A DNA stretch of 10,255 nt, from NCBI GenBank assembly GCA_023435505.1, contig JAEYRR010000335.1, positions 1-10,255 on the forward strand. Reading direction: 5' to 3'. The position numbers were made by a program, and so were the translations under genes. Below are positions 1 to 5,969 of this stretch, in pieces (position 1 is the stretch's first letter; each line of letters opens with the position of its first letter). The notes beneath the pieces were generated by a model, which was not told the DNA's origin, did not search any database, and was given only the letters and a program-made list of their open reading frames with translations. This stretch comes from Bacillota bacterium (lineage in GTDB: Bacteria; Bacillota; Clostridia; Lachnospirales; Lachnospiraceae).

Positions 1-73
1 CTTTAATAACATCCAAATAACCTCAAATGTTATAAATTACTTTATAATTTTTCTGAATACGCTTCCACGCATA

Positions 74-100
74 CCAATAAATTGTAGCACAATTTATTGG
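74..100. repeat. Perfect 11-bp inverted repeat, 5-base loop
   Basis: CCAATAAATTG (74-84) is matched exactly by CAATTTATTGG (90-100) around the loop TAGCA. Neither side is followed by a T-run, so it does not look like an intrinsic terminator for either strand. It could be an operator for a gene to the left, or a structured RNA end. No function is assigned. Confidence 0.55.
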
Positions 101-151
101 AGATTACTATTGCTAATAGGCATTACATTGCTTTTTATTACGCACAATTTC

Positions 152-183
152 AAAAATTGCAAATAAAATAAATCTATTTGCAA
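152..183 (-). terminator. Possible second terminator downstream of the transglutaminase gene
   Basis: Arms TTGCAAATA (157-165) and TATTTGCAA (175-183) pair perfectly around nine bases. Read on the minus strand, the stem is followed by a run of five T (152-156). The stem is very AT-rich, so termination would be weak. It would back up the terminator at 189-208. Confidence 0.35.
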
Positions 184-188
184 ACAAC

Positions 189-208
189 AAAAAAGCACCA
201 AAAGGTGC
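189..208 (-). terminator. Intrinsic terminator of the transglutaminase gene
   Basis: On the minus strand a GCACC/GGTGC stem (195-199 with 204-208) with a four-base loop runs straight into six T (189-194). It lies about 50 bases past the stop codon of the transglutaminase-like gene. The stem is only 5 bp but compact, with the usual layout. Confidence 0.65.
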
Positions 209-256
209 CATTATATGATACACCACCCCATATATTACACAAAACGACAGGATTAA

Positions 257-1117
257 TCAATAAGAGATATCTGCCATTTTGTACTTATCACGGAATAGTT
301 TAGTTTCAAATTCAAAATCACGTATATGATTGACAAAATCTGCATCAGATTTCAAAAAATAATCATATTCAAGGTGTTGTTTTCCATCTTGTGACACAGG
401 ATCATCCCAGGTACAATCAATGTTATACCATTTGTCATTTAATTTAACAATGTTCCAGGCATGACTGACTCCTTTCCCCGAACCGGTTATAATTCGACAA
501 TCTATTCCTGCCTCCTTCATCATCAGATACGTAATCATTGCATATCCTTGACAAACAGAAGTCTGCTCAACGAAATTATCATAACCCGAGGTATGAATGG
601 CACTAATATCGTACGTGGCATTCGTAATAATATAATCATGAATACTTTTAATTCTGTTATAGTCATCCTTTGCAACGATATTCAATGCTTCCAAAACAGT
701 TCTAACTTTAGCAAGAACTGTTTCTGTCTCCTGTGCAGATTCATTATAATTCATCTTATACTCAACCCGATAAGCATTAAATAGACCTTTTATAATGATT
801 TCTGTTCCTTTATAACTATACCGAAGATAATCAAAATCCAAATTGTTAGAAGGGTCATCCACTTCAAAGGCTTTATTTATTGCATCACCAACAAAACCAT
901 GTACGTCCTGAGAATCACCCTTAAAATTTAGGGTAACCGTCTGCTTTCTCTGCAACATGGCCTCACGTAAACTTTCTATATATTTATCTTTGGAATTCAT
1001 TGTAGATTCTGTCCCAATCTGATCCATATAAATGGATAAATTGTAGTTCTTAAAAATAAGTACTAACACTAATCCCAAGGTCCCAACTACTAACAAAAGT
1101 TTACCCAGAACTCTCAT
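257..1117 (-). CDS. Membrane-anchored transglutaminase-like (papain-fold) protein
   Basis: A 286-residue protein with an uncleaved-looking N-terminal hydrophobic segment (about residues 5-22, after Arg2 and Lys6). This suggests a single membrane anchor with the rest outside the cell. Residues about 150-245 match the transglutaminase-like superfamily: a helix with KSIHDYI, then the nucleophile region TSVCQGYA (Cys189), SHAWNIV (His219) and WYNIDCTWDDP (Asp234), so the Cys-His-Asp triad is complete. Residues 25-145 are not recognised. The ATG start has a clear AGGAGG (1121-1126) just upstream. The gene lies 109 bases downstream of spoVG on the same strand with a terminator-like hairpin between them, so it may be expressed by read-through. 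Family members act as cysteine proteases, amidases or cross-linking enzymes, and the bacterial ones often work on cell-surface or wall proteins. The substrate here is unknown; the fold assignment is firm. Confidence 0.85.
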   Translation of the reverse strand: MRVLGKLLLVVGTLGLVLVLIFKNYNLSIYMDQIGTESTMNSKDKYIESLREAMLQRKQTVTLNFKGDSQDVHGFVGDAINKAFEVDDPSNNLDFDYLRYSYKGTEIIIKGLFNAYRVEYKMNYNESAQETETVLAKVRTVLEALNIVAKDDYNRIKSIHDYIITNATYDISAIHTSGYDNFVEQTSVCQGYAMITYLMMKEAGIDCRIITGSGKGVSHAWNIVKLNDKWYNIDCTWDDPVSQDGKQHLEYDYFLKSDADFVNHIRDFEFETKLFRDKYKMADISY

Positions 1118-1132
1118 AAAGCCTCCTATAAT

Positions 1133-1171
1133 ATAAAAGAGGAAGCTCTTAGTAAGAACATCCTCTTTTAT
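1133..1171. terminator. Hairpin between spoVG and the transglutaminase gene, likely bidirectional terminator
   Basis: ATAAAAGAGGA (1133-1143) pairs perfectly with TCCTCTTTTAT (1161-1171), and the inner sequence has further complementarity (TCTTA/TAAGA). Oligo-A/oligo-T ends within the stem are typical of terminators that work in both directions. On the minus strand it lies about 55 bases past the spoVG stop and ends only six bases before the Shine-Dalgarno of the next gene, so it probably trims rather than fully blocks transcription into that gene. Confidence 0.55.
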
Positions 1172-1194
1172 TATTGCTTGTCCATCTTAGCGAG

Positions 1195-1226
1195 TTCTCA
1201 TACTAGACTATATCCGTTTATGAGAA
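1195..1226 (-). repeat. 8-bp inverted repeat directly after the spoVG stop codon
   Basis: TTCTCATA (1195-1202) and TATGAGAA (1219-1226) are perfect inverted copies with a 16-base loop, abutting the spoVG TAA. There is no T-run after it on the minus strand. It may stabilise the spoVG mRNA 3' end. The arms are short enough to be chance. Confidence 0.35.
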
Positions 1227-1505
1227 TTATTCCTCTACCGTATCATTATCTGAAAGTGCTATTTCGTACTTTTCGATAATAATCTTTTGAATTCTGTCTC
1301 TTGTCTCAGAATTAATAGGATGAGCAATATCGCGATATTCGCCATCACCAGCACGCCTACTAGGCATAGCAATGAAAAGCCCCTTCTCTCCTTCAATTAC
1401 CTTAATATCATGAACAACGAATTCATTATCCAAGGTAATTGAAACTACAGCTTTCATCTTGCCTTCTTTAGCCACCTTACGTACTCTAACGTCGGTAATC
1501 TGCAC
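1227..1505 (-). CDS. spoVG: SpoVG family nucleic-acid-binding regulator
   Basis: A 92-residue protein that matches SpoVG over its whole length: [11 protein letters not shown] at the start, the conserved FIAMPSRR core (about residues 44-51), [13 protein letters not shown] (about 57-69), and a short acidic tail ending EE. SpoVG is a small protein first known from Bacillus sporulation (septation/cortex stage) and later shown in several Firmicutes to bind DNA and RNA as a global regulator. The start codon is GTG (1503-1505), supported by AAAGGGGGT (1513-1521) at good spacing; no ATG start fits the conserved N-terminus. It lies about 100 bases downstream of glgD on the same strand with a hairpin between, so it may have its own promoter, though no clear sigma-A or sigma-H consensus was found there. 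Identification is firm; its role in this organism is inferred. Confidence 0.95.
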   Translation of the reverse strand: MQITDVRVRKVAKEGKMKAVVSITLDNEFVVHDIKVIEGEKGLFIAMPSRRAGDGEYRDIAHPINSETRDRIQKIIIEKYEIALSDNDTVEE

Positions 1506-1551
1506 TGTTTGTACCCCCTTTAGCTATTGTATATTAGTTTTTATATAGTAC

Positions 1552-1578
1552 GGGAATAGGGATACAGATCCTCTTCCC
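1552..1578. repeat. Hairpin between glgD and spoVG
   Basis: GGGAA (1552-1556) pairs with TTCCC (1574-1578), and inside it GGAT (1560-1563) pairs with ATCC (1568-1571) around a four-base loop, with a small internal loop. Neither strand has a T-run directly after the stem, so it is not a classic intrinsic terminator. It could be a weak terminator/processing site after glgD or a structured leader of spoVG. Confidence 0.4.
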
Positions 1579-1605
1579 AATATATATCATATTGTAGAGT
1601 TCCTC

Positions 1606-2727
1606 TTACAGAATATATCTATCGTTATGTTCAACCACCACACGGATGTGGTCAGGTTCTCCAATATAGGTTGAGTTTGCACGGATTGTATCTCTGCTTT
1701 CTACAATACAATTCTCAATGTAGGTATTATCACCTATAAATACGTCATTTAAGATGATAGAATTTTTAATTACTGTATTATTACCAATATAAGCTTTTTT
1801 AAATAGGATAGAGTTAGTAACTTCACCATTCACAATACATCCGCTGGAAATAAGGCTGTTATTAACCCTAGACCCCTGATTATACTTAGCCGGTGGAAGA
1901 TCCTCAACCTTAGAATAAATATCCGGATACTGTCGGAAGAAATATTTTCGAATATCCGTTTTTAGAAAATCCATATTGGTTTTAAAGTAAGATTCTACCG
2001 TAGCAATGTTGCTCCAGTAATTATTAAATTCATAAGAATAGATACGTTTCACACCAGTATGACGTACCACGATATCCTGAACAAAGTCATATCTCTCTTC
2101 TTGATCTGCCATCTCCAGAAGCTCAATTAATTGTCTTCTACGAATAATATATACCCCGGTAGAAACTAGGTTGCTCTTGGATATGATAGGCTTCTCTTCA
2201 AAGCTGGTAATCCGGTTCTCGTCATCCACCGCTACACATCCGAATCTGTTCGCTTCTTCAGTGGCTGGAAGCCTCTTGGTGACAATGGTAATGTCAGCCT
2301 TTTTTGCAATATGATATTCCAGAACCTTGCTGTAATCCATCTTGTAAACACCATCTCCGGATGCAATAACAACGTAAGGTTCATGGCTATTCTTTAAGAA
2401 ATTAATATTCTGGTACATCGCATCTGCTGTGCCTCGATACCAAAATCCATTGTCGGCCGTTATAGTCGGCGTAAAGACAAATAAACCGCCCTGCTTTCTA
2501 CCAAAATCCCACCACTTGGAGGAATTCAAATGCTCCGTCAGGGACTTTGCATTATACTGCGTATAAACTGCAACTTTCTGAATATGGGAATTTGACATAT
2601 TGCTCAGCGCAAAATCGATACTGCGGTATCCACCTGCAATCGGCATTGCGGCAATAGCTCTTCGATTTGTTAATTTTCCCATCTTATTATTATTACCACC
2701 TGCTAAAACAATTCCTATCGCTCGCAT
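1606..2727 (-). CDS. glgD: GlgD, second subunit of glucose-1-phosphate adenylyltransferase
   Basis: A 373-residue protein with the nucleotidyltransferase fold (about 1-250) and a C-terminal left-handed beta-helix of hexapeptide-type repeats (about 285-360). It is clearly paralogous to the upstream GlgC but degenerate at the active site. The nucleotide loop reads LAGGNNNKMG (8-17) where GlgC has [10 protein letters not shown], and the WKDVGT segment of GlgC is WSNIAT here (238-243), losing an Asp. SGDGVYKMD (123-131) with Asp125 and FEEKP (Lys179) are kept. In Bacillus/Geobacillus, GlgD forms a complex with GlgC and raises its activity, so a regulatory or weakly catalytic role is inferred. The pair makes ADP-glucose from ATP and glucose 1-phosphate for glycogen synthesis in the cytoplasm. 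The ATG shares one base with the glgC stop (TAATG), implying translational coupling; AGGTG (2734-2738) may serve as its ribosome site. No other glycogen gene is in the window. Confidence 0.93.
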   Translation of the reverse strand: MRAIGIVLAGGNNNKMGKLTNRRAIAAMPIAGGYRSIDFALSNMSNSHIQKVAVYTQYNAKSLTEHLNSSKWWDFGRKQGGLFVFTPTITADNGFWYRGTADAMYQNINFLKNSHEPYVVIASGDGVYKMDYSKVLEYHIAKKADITIVTKRLPATEEANRFGCVAVDDENRITSFEEKPIISKSNLVSTGVYIIRRRQLIELLEMADQEERYDFVQDIVVRHTGVKRIYSYEFNNYWSNIATVESYFKTNMDFLKTDIRKYFFRQYPDIYSKVEDLPPAKYNQGSRVNNSLISSGCIVNGEVTNSILFKKAYIGNNTVIKNSIILNDVFIGDNTYIENCIVESRDTIRANSTYIGEPDHIRVVVEHNDRYIL

Positions 2728-3998
2728 TATCTGTCACCTGCCTTTATCAATGTCTCACCACTTAATAGTTTATTATCGATATAATCGCCAGGAACAGTAT
2801 GTCCGGAAATGGCGGTATTCTTGCCAATCTCTATGTTATCTGGAATTACTGAGTTTTCACCGATGGTAGCAAGACCATCTGCATAAATATCAGGTCTCAC
2901 CTTATTCGGCACATCATCTCCAACGCCAATACGAACGTTTTCACCAATTATAACACGCTCTGCAATAATTCCTTTATTAATGCAACTGTTTCTATGTATG
3001 ACAGCTCCATTCATGATAATGGAATCTCGAATCTCACAACCCGCTTCAATGGTAACGCCCGAACCTATGACAGAATTCGTTACTTTACCGTAAATCTCAG
3101 TCCCTTCACCAATAATCGCCTTATTGATCTCTGCCTGACCGGATATATACTGTGGTGGCAAAACATCACTCTTGGTATATATCTTCCAATACTCTTCATA
3201 CAAATTAAAGACTGGGACCAAATCAATCAATTCCATGTTGGCTTCCCAATATGAGGATAGTGTACCAACATCTTTCCAATAACCGTTATATTCATAAGCA
3301 AAAACCCTATCTCCGCGCTCATGACAATACGGTATAATATGTTTTCCAAAGTCACAACCAGGTTGATCCTTTAAGGTAAGCAGTGCTTCTTTAAGAACCT
3401 TCCAAGAGAAAATATAAATTCCCATACTTGCTAGGTTACTTCTTGGCTGTGCTGGTTTCTCTTCAAATTCAAGAATTCTCTTATTCTCATCTGTAATTAC
3501 TACGCCAAAACGGGACGCTTCCTCCATTGGCACTGGTATAGTAGCTAGGGTAATATCTGCATGATTAACCTTGTGGTACTCTAACATTACTTCGTAATCC
3601 ATCTTATATATATGATCTCCACCTAATATGAGAACATACTCTGGATTATAATACTCCATATATTCAAGATTTTGATAAATGGCATTGGCTGTTCCGGTAT
3701 ACCACTCACTACTATTACTTTTCTCATAAGGCGGAAGTATAGATACACCTCCAACATTACGATCCAGATCCCATGGAATGCCAATTCCAATATGTGTATT
3801 CAGACGCAATGGTTGGTATTGGGTAAGTACCCCCACTGTGTCGACACCTGAGTTAATACAGTTACTTAACGGAAAATCTATAATTCGATATTTTCCGCCG
3901 AATGCTACAGCAGGCTTTGCAACCTTGGCAGTTAAAACGCCTAACCGGGAGCCTTGTCCACCTGCTAGAAGCATAGCAATCATTTCTTTTCTAATCAC
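2727..3998 (-). CDS. glgC: GlgC, glucose-1-phosphate adenylyltransferase catalytic subunit
   Basis: A 423-residue enzyme of the usual length for the family. It catalyses ATP + glucose 1-phosphate to ADP-glucose + pyrophosphate, the committed step of bacterial glycogen synthesis. Seen in order: the nucleotide loop [10 protein letters not shown] (11-20), [19 protein letters not shown] (28-46), GGDHIYKMD (126-134) with the catalytic-type Asp128, FEEKP with sugar-phosphate-binding Lys181, WKDVGT (241-246), then hexapeptide repeats of a left-handed beta-helix (about 288-405). All key residues are present, in contrast to GlgD downstream. The start is GTG (3996-3998) with AAGGGGTGA (4003-4011) at good spacing; an internal ATG at 3981-3983 (residue 6) is a weaker choice. 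It is the first gene of a glgC-glgD operon with a strong promoter about 30-60 bases upstream, divergent from murC. The enzyme is usually allosteric, but effectors cannot be read from sequence here. Confidence 0.96.
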   Translation of the reverse strand: MIRKEMIAMLLAGGQGSRLGVLTAKVAKPAVAFGGKYRIIDFPLSNCINSGVDTVGVLTQYQPLRLNTHIGIGIPWDLDRNVGGVSILPPYEKSNSSEWYTGTANAIYQNLEYMEYYNPEYVLILGGDHIYKMDYEVMLEYHKVNHADITLATIPVPMEEASRFGVVITDENKRILEFEEKPAQPRSNLASMGIYIFSWKVLKEALLTLKDQPGCDFGKHIIPYCHERGDRVFAYEYNGYWKDVGTLSSYWEANMELIDLVPVFNLYEEYWKIYTKSDVLPPQYISGQAEINKAIIGEGTEIYGKVTNSVIGSGVTIEAGCEIRDSIIMNGAVIHRNSCINKGIIAERVIIGENVRIGVGDDVPNKVRPDIYADGLATIGENSVIPDNIEIGKNTAISGHTVPGDYIDNKLLSGETLIKAGDR

Positions 3999-4030
3999 GT
4001 AATCACCCCTTGCTGTAAGATTCCTTTATA

Positions 4031-4059
4031 ATTATACCATGAATATTCAAAAAAGTGAA
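4031..4059 (-). promoter_or_regulatory. Sigma-A type promoter of glgC-glgD
   Basis: On the minus strand a perfect TATAAT (4031-4036) is preceded by TG at the extended -10 position and, 17 bases away, by TTCACT (4054-4059; four of six matches to TTGACA). Transcription would start near 4024, giving a leader of about 26 bases that contains the glgC Shine-Dalgarno. Confidence 0.7.
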
Positions 4060-4102
4060 CAAATAATGCTAATCTTCTACTCATTTTCTTCATTTTGGAT
4101 TT

Positions 4103-4145
4103 AATTATGAACAAAAACGTGAAATGAACGAATTTTTTCATAATT
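4103..4145. repeat. 9-bp inverted repeat in the glgC-murC divergent gap
   Basis: AATTATGAA (4103-4111) and TTCATAATT (4137-4145) are perfect inverted copies separated by 25 bases. They lie upstream of both divergent promoters, a suitable position for a shared regulator. The local sequence is very AT-rich, so chance is a real alternative. Confidence 0.3.
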
Positions 4146-4211
4146 CATATGATAAATAGAAATTAAAAATTAGCAAAGTGCATAAACAAAAAGCCTTCTT
4201 TTTCAAATGTA

Positions 4212-4239
4212 TTGTATTTTCCAATCATTTGGTTATAAT
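4212..4239 (+). promoter_or_regulatory. Probable murC promoter
   Basis: A perfect TATAAT (4234-4239) lies 16 bases after TTGTAT (4212-4217; only the TTG matches consensus). Transcription would start near 4246, about 40 bases before the preferred murC start. A small CCAA/TTGG inverted repeat (4221-4232) sits in the spacer. Confidence 0.5.
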
Positions 4240-4287
4240 ATTCAGTAGAATTAACAATAATTTATAGAATAGGACGTGTACCGTATT

Positions 4288-5670
4288 ATGTATAAAATTG
4301 ATTTCGATCACCCTTGCCACATCTATTTTATGGGCATCGGTGGTATTAGTATGAGTGCTTTTGCTGAGTTGTTACATAGTGAAGGCTTTACTATTAGCGG
4401 TTCAGACATGAAAGAAAGCAAGATAACCAACCATTTGGAATCTCAAGGCATCCATATATTTTATGGGCAAAAGGCCTCAAATATAACCAACGATATAGAT
4501 TTAGTAGTTTATACAGCAGCTATCAGTAGTTTTAATCCGGAATATGTAGCTGCTAAGGAAGCCGGCATTCCTATGATGGACCGTGCTGAGATGGTAGGCC
4601 AGGTAATGGCTAACTATGAAACTCCAATTGCTATTTCAGGAACCCACGGCAAGACTACGACCACTTCTATGCTATCTCATATTTTTCTTTCCGCCAAAAA
4701 GGATCCCACTATTTCAGTAGGAGGCATCTTAAAAGCAATTAATGGTAACCTCAGAATTGGGCAGAGTGAGAATTTTATAACAGAGGCCTGTGAATATACC
4801 AACAGCTTTCTAAAATTCAATCCAAAGATTAGTATTATTCTGAATATTGAAGCAGACCATCTGGATTTCTTTAAGGATTTGGACGATATTCGCAATTCCT
4901 TCCACCTATTTGCCAAAAGACTTCCCAACGATGGAGCATTGATTATAAACGGTGCTATTGACGACTATAAGACACTTGTGTCAGGCCTTAGCTGCAAGAT
5001 AATCTCTTATGGTTTAGATAAGAATCTTTATGATTATGCTGCTGAGAATATTACATTTAATGAGAATGGGTTTGGAGAATATGATTTATATAAGAATGGA
5101 ACCTTTGTAAAGCATATGCATCTATCTGTTGTAGGAATTCATAATGTATCCAACTCTCTAGCTGCCATAGCTGCCGCAGAGGAAGTAGGAATCTCCATAG
5201 AGCACGCTCAGGAAGGTTTAAATCAATTTGAGGGTACAGATCGTCGCTTTGAATTAAAAGGAAAAATTGGTGGTGTTACTATTATTGATGACTATGCCCA
5301 TCATCCAACGGAAATCATGGCTACCCTGAATGCTGCTAAACGATATCCAGGCAATAGTGTGTGGTGTGTGTTTCAACCACATACCTATACTAGAACCAAA
5401 GCTTTTCTTAAGGAATTAGCTGAAGCTCTTTCTTTGGCGGATCACATTGTGCTAGCTGATATCTATGCTGCCAGAGAAGCCAATCCTGGCGATATCTCTT
5501 CAAAAGATATTCTAAAGTTATTGCAGGATGCAGGAAAAGATGCTTACTATTTCCCAAGTTTTGATGAAATTGAAAACTTTTTATTAGAAAAATGCACTAA
5601 CGGTGATTTGTTGATAACTATGGGCGCCGGAGACGTTGTAACCATTGGTGAAGCTCTCCTTGGCAAATAG
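4288..5670 (+). CDS. murC: UDP-N-acetylmuramate--L-alanine ligase
   Basis: A cytoplasmic ATP-dependent ligase that adds L-alanine to UDP-MurNAc, the first amino acid of the peptidoglycan stem. It is 460 residues from the chosen ATG, normal for MurC. Seen: N-terminal UDP-binding Rossmann motif GIGGISMS (16-23), the Mur-ligase P-loop GTHGKTTTTS (118-127), EACEYTNSFL (about 166-175), NIEADHLD (186-193), GTDRRFE (about 316-322), DDYAHHPTEI (334-343) and FQPHTYTRT (362-370), covering the N-terminal, central and C-terminal domains intact. An in-frame GTG at 4276 would add four residues, but the only Shine-Dalgarno-like AGGA (4271-4274) touches it too closely. The ATG at 4288 gives the conserved MYKIDF opening, though AGGA is then 13 bases away, so initiation may be weak. 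It stands alone: divergent from glgC and closed by a strong terminator. Confidence 0.96.
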   Translation: MYKIDFDHPCHIYFMGIGGISMSAFAELLHSEGFTISGSDMKESKITNHLESQGIHIFYGQKASNITNDIDLVVYTAAISSFNPEYVAAKEAGIPMMDRAEMVGQVMANYETPIAISGTHGKTTTTSMLSHIFLSAKKDPTISVGGILKAINGNLRIGQSENFITEACEYTNSFLKFNPKISIILNIEADHLDFFKDLDDIRNSFHLFAKRLPNDGALIINGAIDDYKTLVSGLSCKIISYGLDKNLYDYAAENITFNENGFGEYDLYKNGTFVKHMHLSVVGIHNVSNSLAAIAAAEEVGISIEHAQEGLNQFEGTDRRFELKGKIGGVTIIDDYAHHPTEIMATLNAAKRYPGNSVWCVFQPHTYTRTKAFLKELAEALSLADHIVLADIYAAREANPGDISSKDILKLLQDAGKDAYYFPSFDEIENFLLEKCTNGDLLITMGAGDVVTIGEALLGK

Positions 5671-5861
5671 TTATCCCCATTATCCACAACCTTATCAACA
5701 TTTTTAACTGAGGAAGGTTGTGGATATTTTTTTTCTTTTTTTCGATAATATTTATTATTTGCATATTAAGAAAAGCCTAAATATCAATGATTTCTTACTT
5801 AATTTACATTTATTTACAGTATGTGTTTATTATTTTATCCACAAATTCCACATAATCCCCA
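5671..5861. promoter_or_regulatory. Cluster of DnaA-box-like 9-mers flanking an AT-rich stretch
   Basis: Directly after the murC stop come two abutting 9-mers, TTATCCCCA (5671-5679) and TTATCCACA (5680-5688, exact DnaA-box consensus), then TTATCAACA (5692-5700). An inverted near-match TGTGGATAT lies at 5719-5727. After a strongly AT-rich stretch (about 5728-5834) comes a second exact TTATCCACA (5835-5843) and a weak TAATCCCCA (5853-5861). The next genes downstream are a DnaD-like and a DnaC-like replication protein. Part of the first group also forms a terminator stem, which by itself creates the inverted copy. DnaA binding is inferred from the consensus only. Confidence 0.5.
5681..5742 (+). 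terminator. Strong intrinsic terminator of murC
   Basis: TATCCACAACCTT (5681-5693) pairs perfectly with AAGGTTGTGGATA (5714-5726), a 13-bp stem with a 20-base loop, followed at once by eight T, a C and seven more T (to 5742). It starts 10 bases after the murC stop. The left arm overlaps two DnaA-box-like sequences. Confidence 0.9.
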
Positions 5862-5917
5862 AATTAATTCTACAAGATTAGTATTTTAAATCGGCTATTT
5901 TCTTAAATTTTTATCTA

Positions 5918-5926
5918 TGCTATAAT
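5918..5926 (+). promoter_or_regulatory. Extended -10 promoter of the dnaD-dnaC operon
   Basis: TGCTATAAT (5918-5926) is a perfect extended -10 element. The -35 region at 17 bases spacing (TTTTCT, 5898-5903) is poor, as is common when the extended -10 is present. Transcription would start near 5932-5933, about 37 bases before the first ATG. Confidence 0.6.
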
Positions 5927-5948
5927 GATGTTTACATGTAAAATCATT
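5924..5948. promoter_or_regulatory. Palindrome over the dnaD transcription start, possible operator
   Basis: A perfect 12-bp palindrome TTTACATGTAAA (5931-5942) is flanked by AATGAT (5924-5929) and ATCATT (5943-5948), its inverted copy apart from one extra G at 5930. The site overlaps the end of the -10 element and the expected start site, where a bound repressor would block transcription. No regulator is identified. Confidence 0.45.
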
Positions 5949-5969
5949 TTATGGAGGCAGTGAGGCAAT

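Larger units (their letters stand above)
1..256. other. AT-rich intergenic region with inverted repeats, no convincing gene
   Basis: This stretch lies downstream of the minus-strand transglutaminase gene. All frames are broken by frequent stops. It holds a perfect 11-bp inverted repeat (74-100), a 9-bp inverted repeat (157-183) and a compact terminator (189-208). At the far left edge the minus strand shows a GAGG (21-24) eight bases before an ATG at 10-12, which could be the start of a gene lying outside the window, but only four codons are visible. Nothing else is recognised. Confidence 0.6.

Noticed and set aside
1..24. Start of a minus-strand gene at the left edge (ATG at 10-12 with GAGG at 21-24)
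   Set aside because: Only four codons are visible and no good promoter was found; not supportable as a feature.
1506..1605. Sigma-H promoter before spoVG, as in Bacillus
   Set aside because: AGAGGATCT on the minus strand resembles a sigma-H -35 element, but no GAAT -10 follows at the right distance.
4276..4278. GTG as the murC start
   Set aside because: The Shine-Dalgarno-like AGGA nearly touches it; the ATG at 4288 gives the conserved N-terminus.
5671..5861. Chromosomal replication origin (oriC)
   Set aside because: The DnaA boxes and AT-rich DNA are suggestive, but dnaA, dnaN, rpmH and other usual origin neighbours are absent, and one box group is explained by a terminator stem. Reported only as a DnaA-box cluster.
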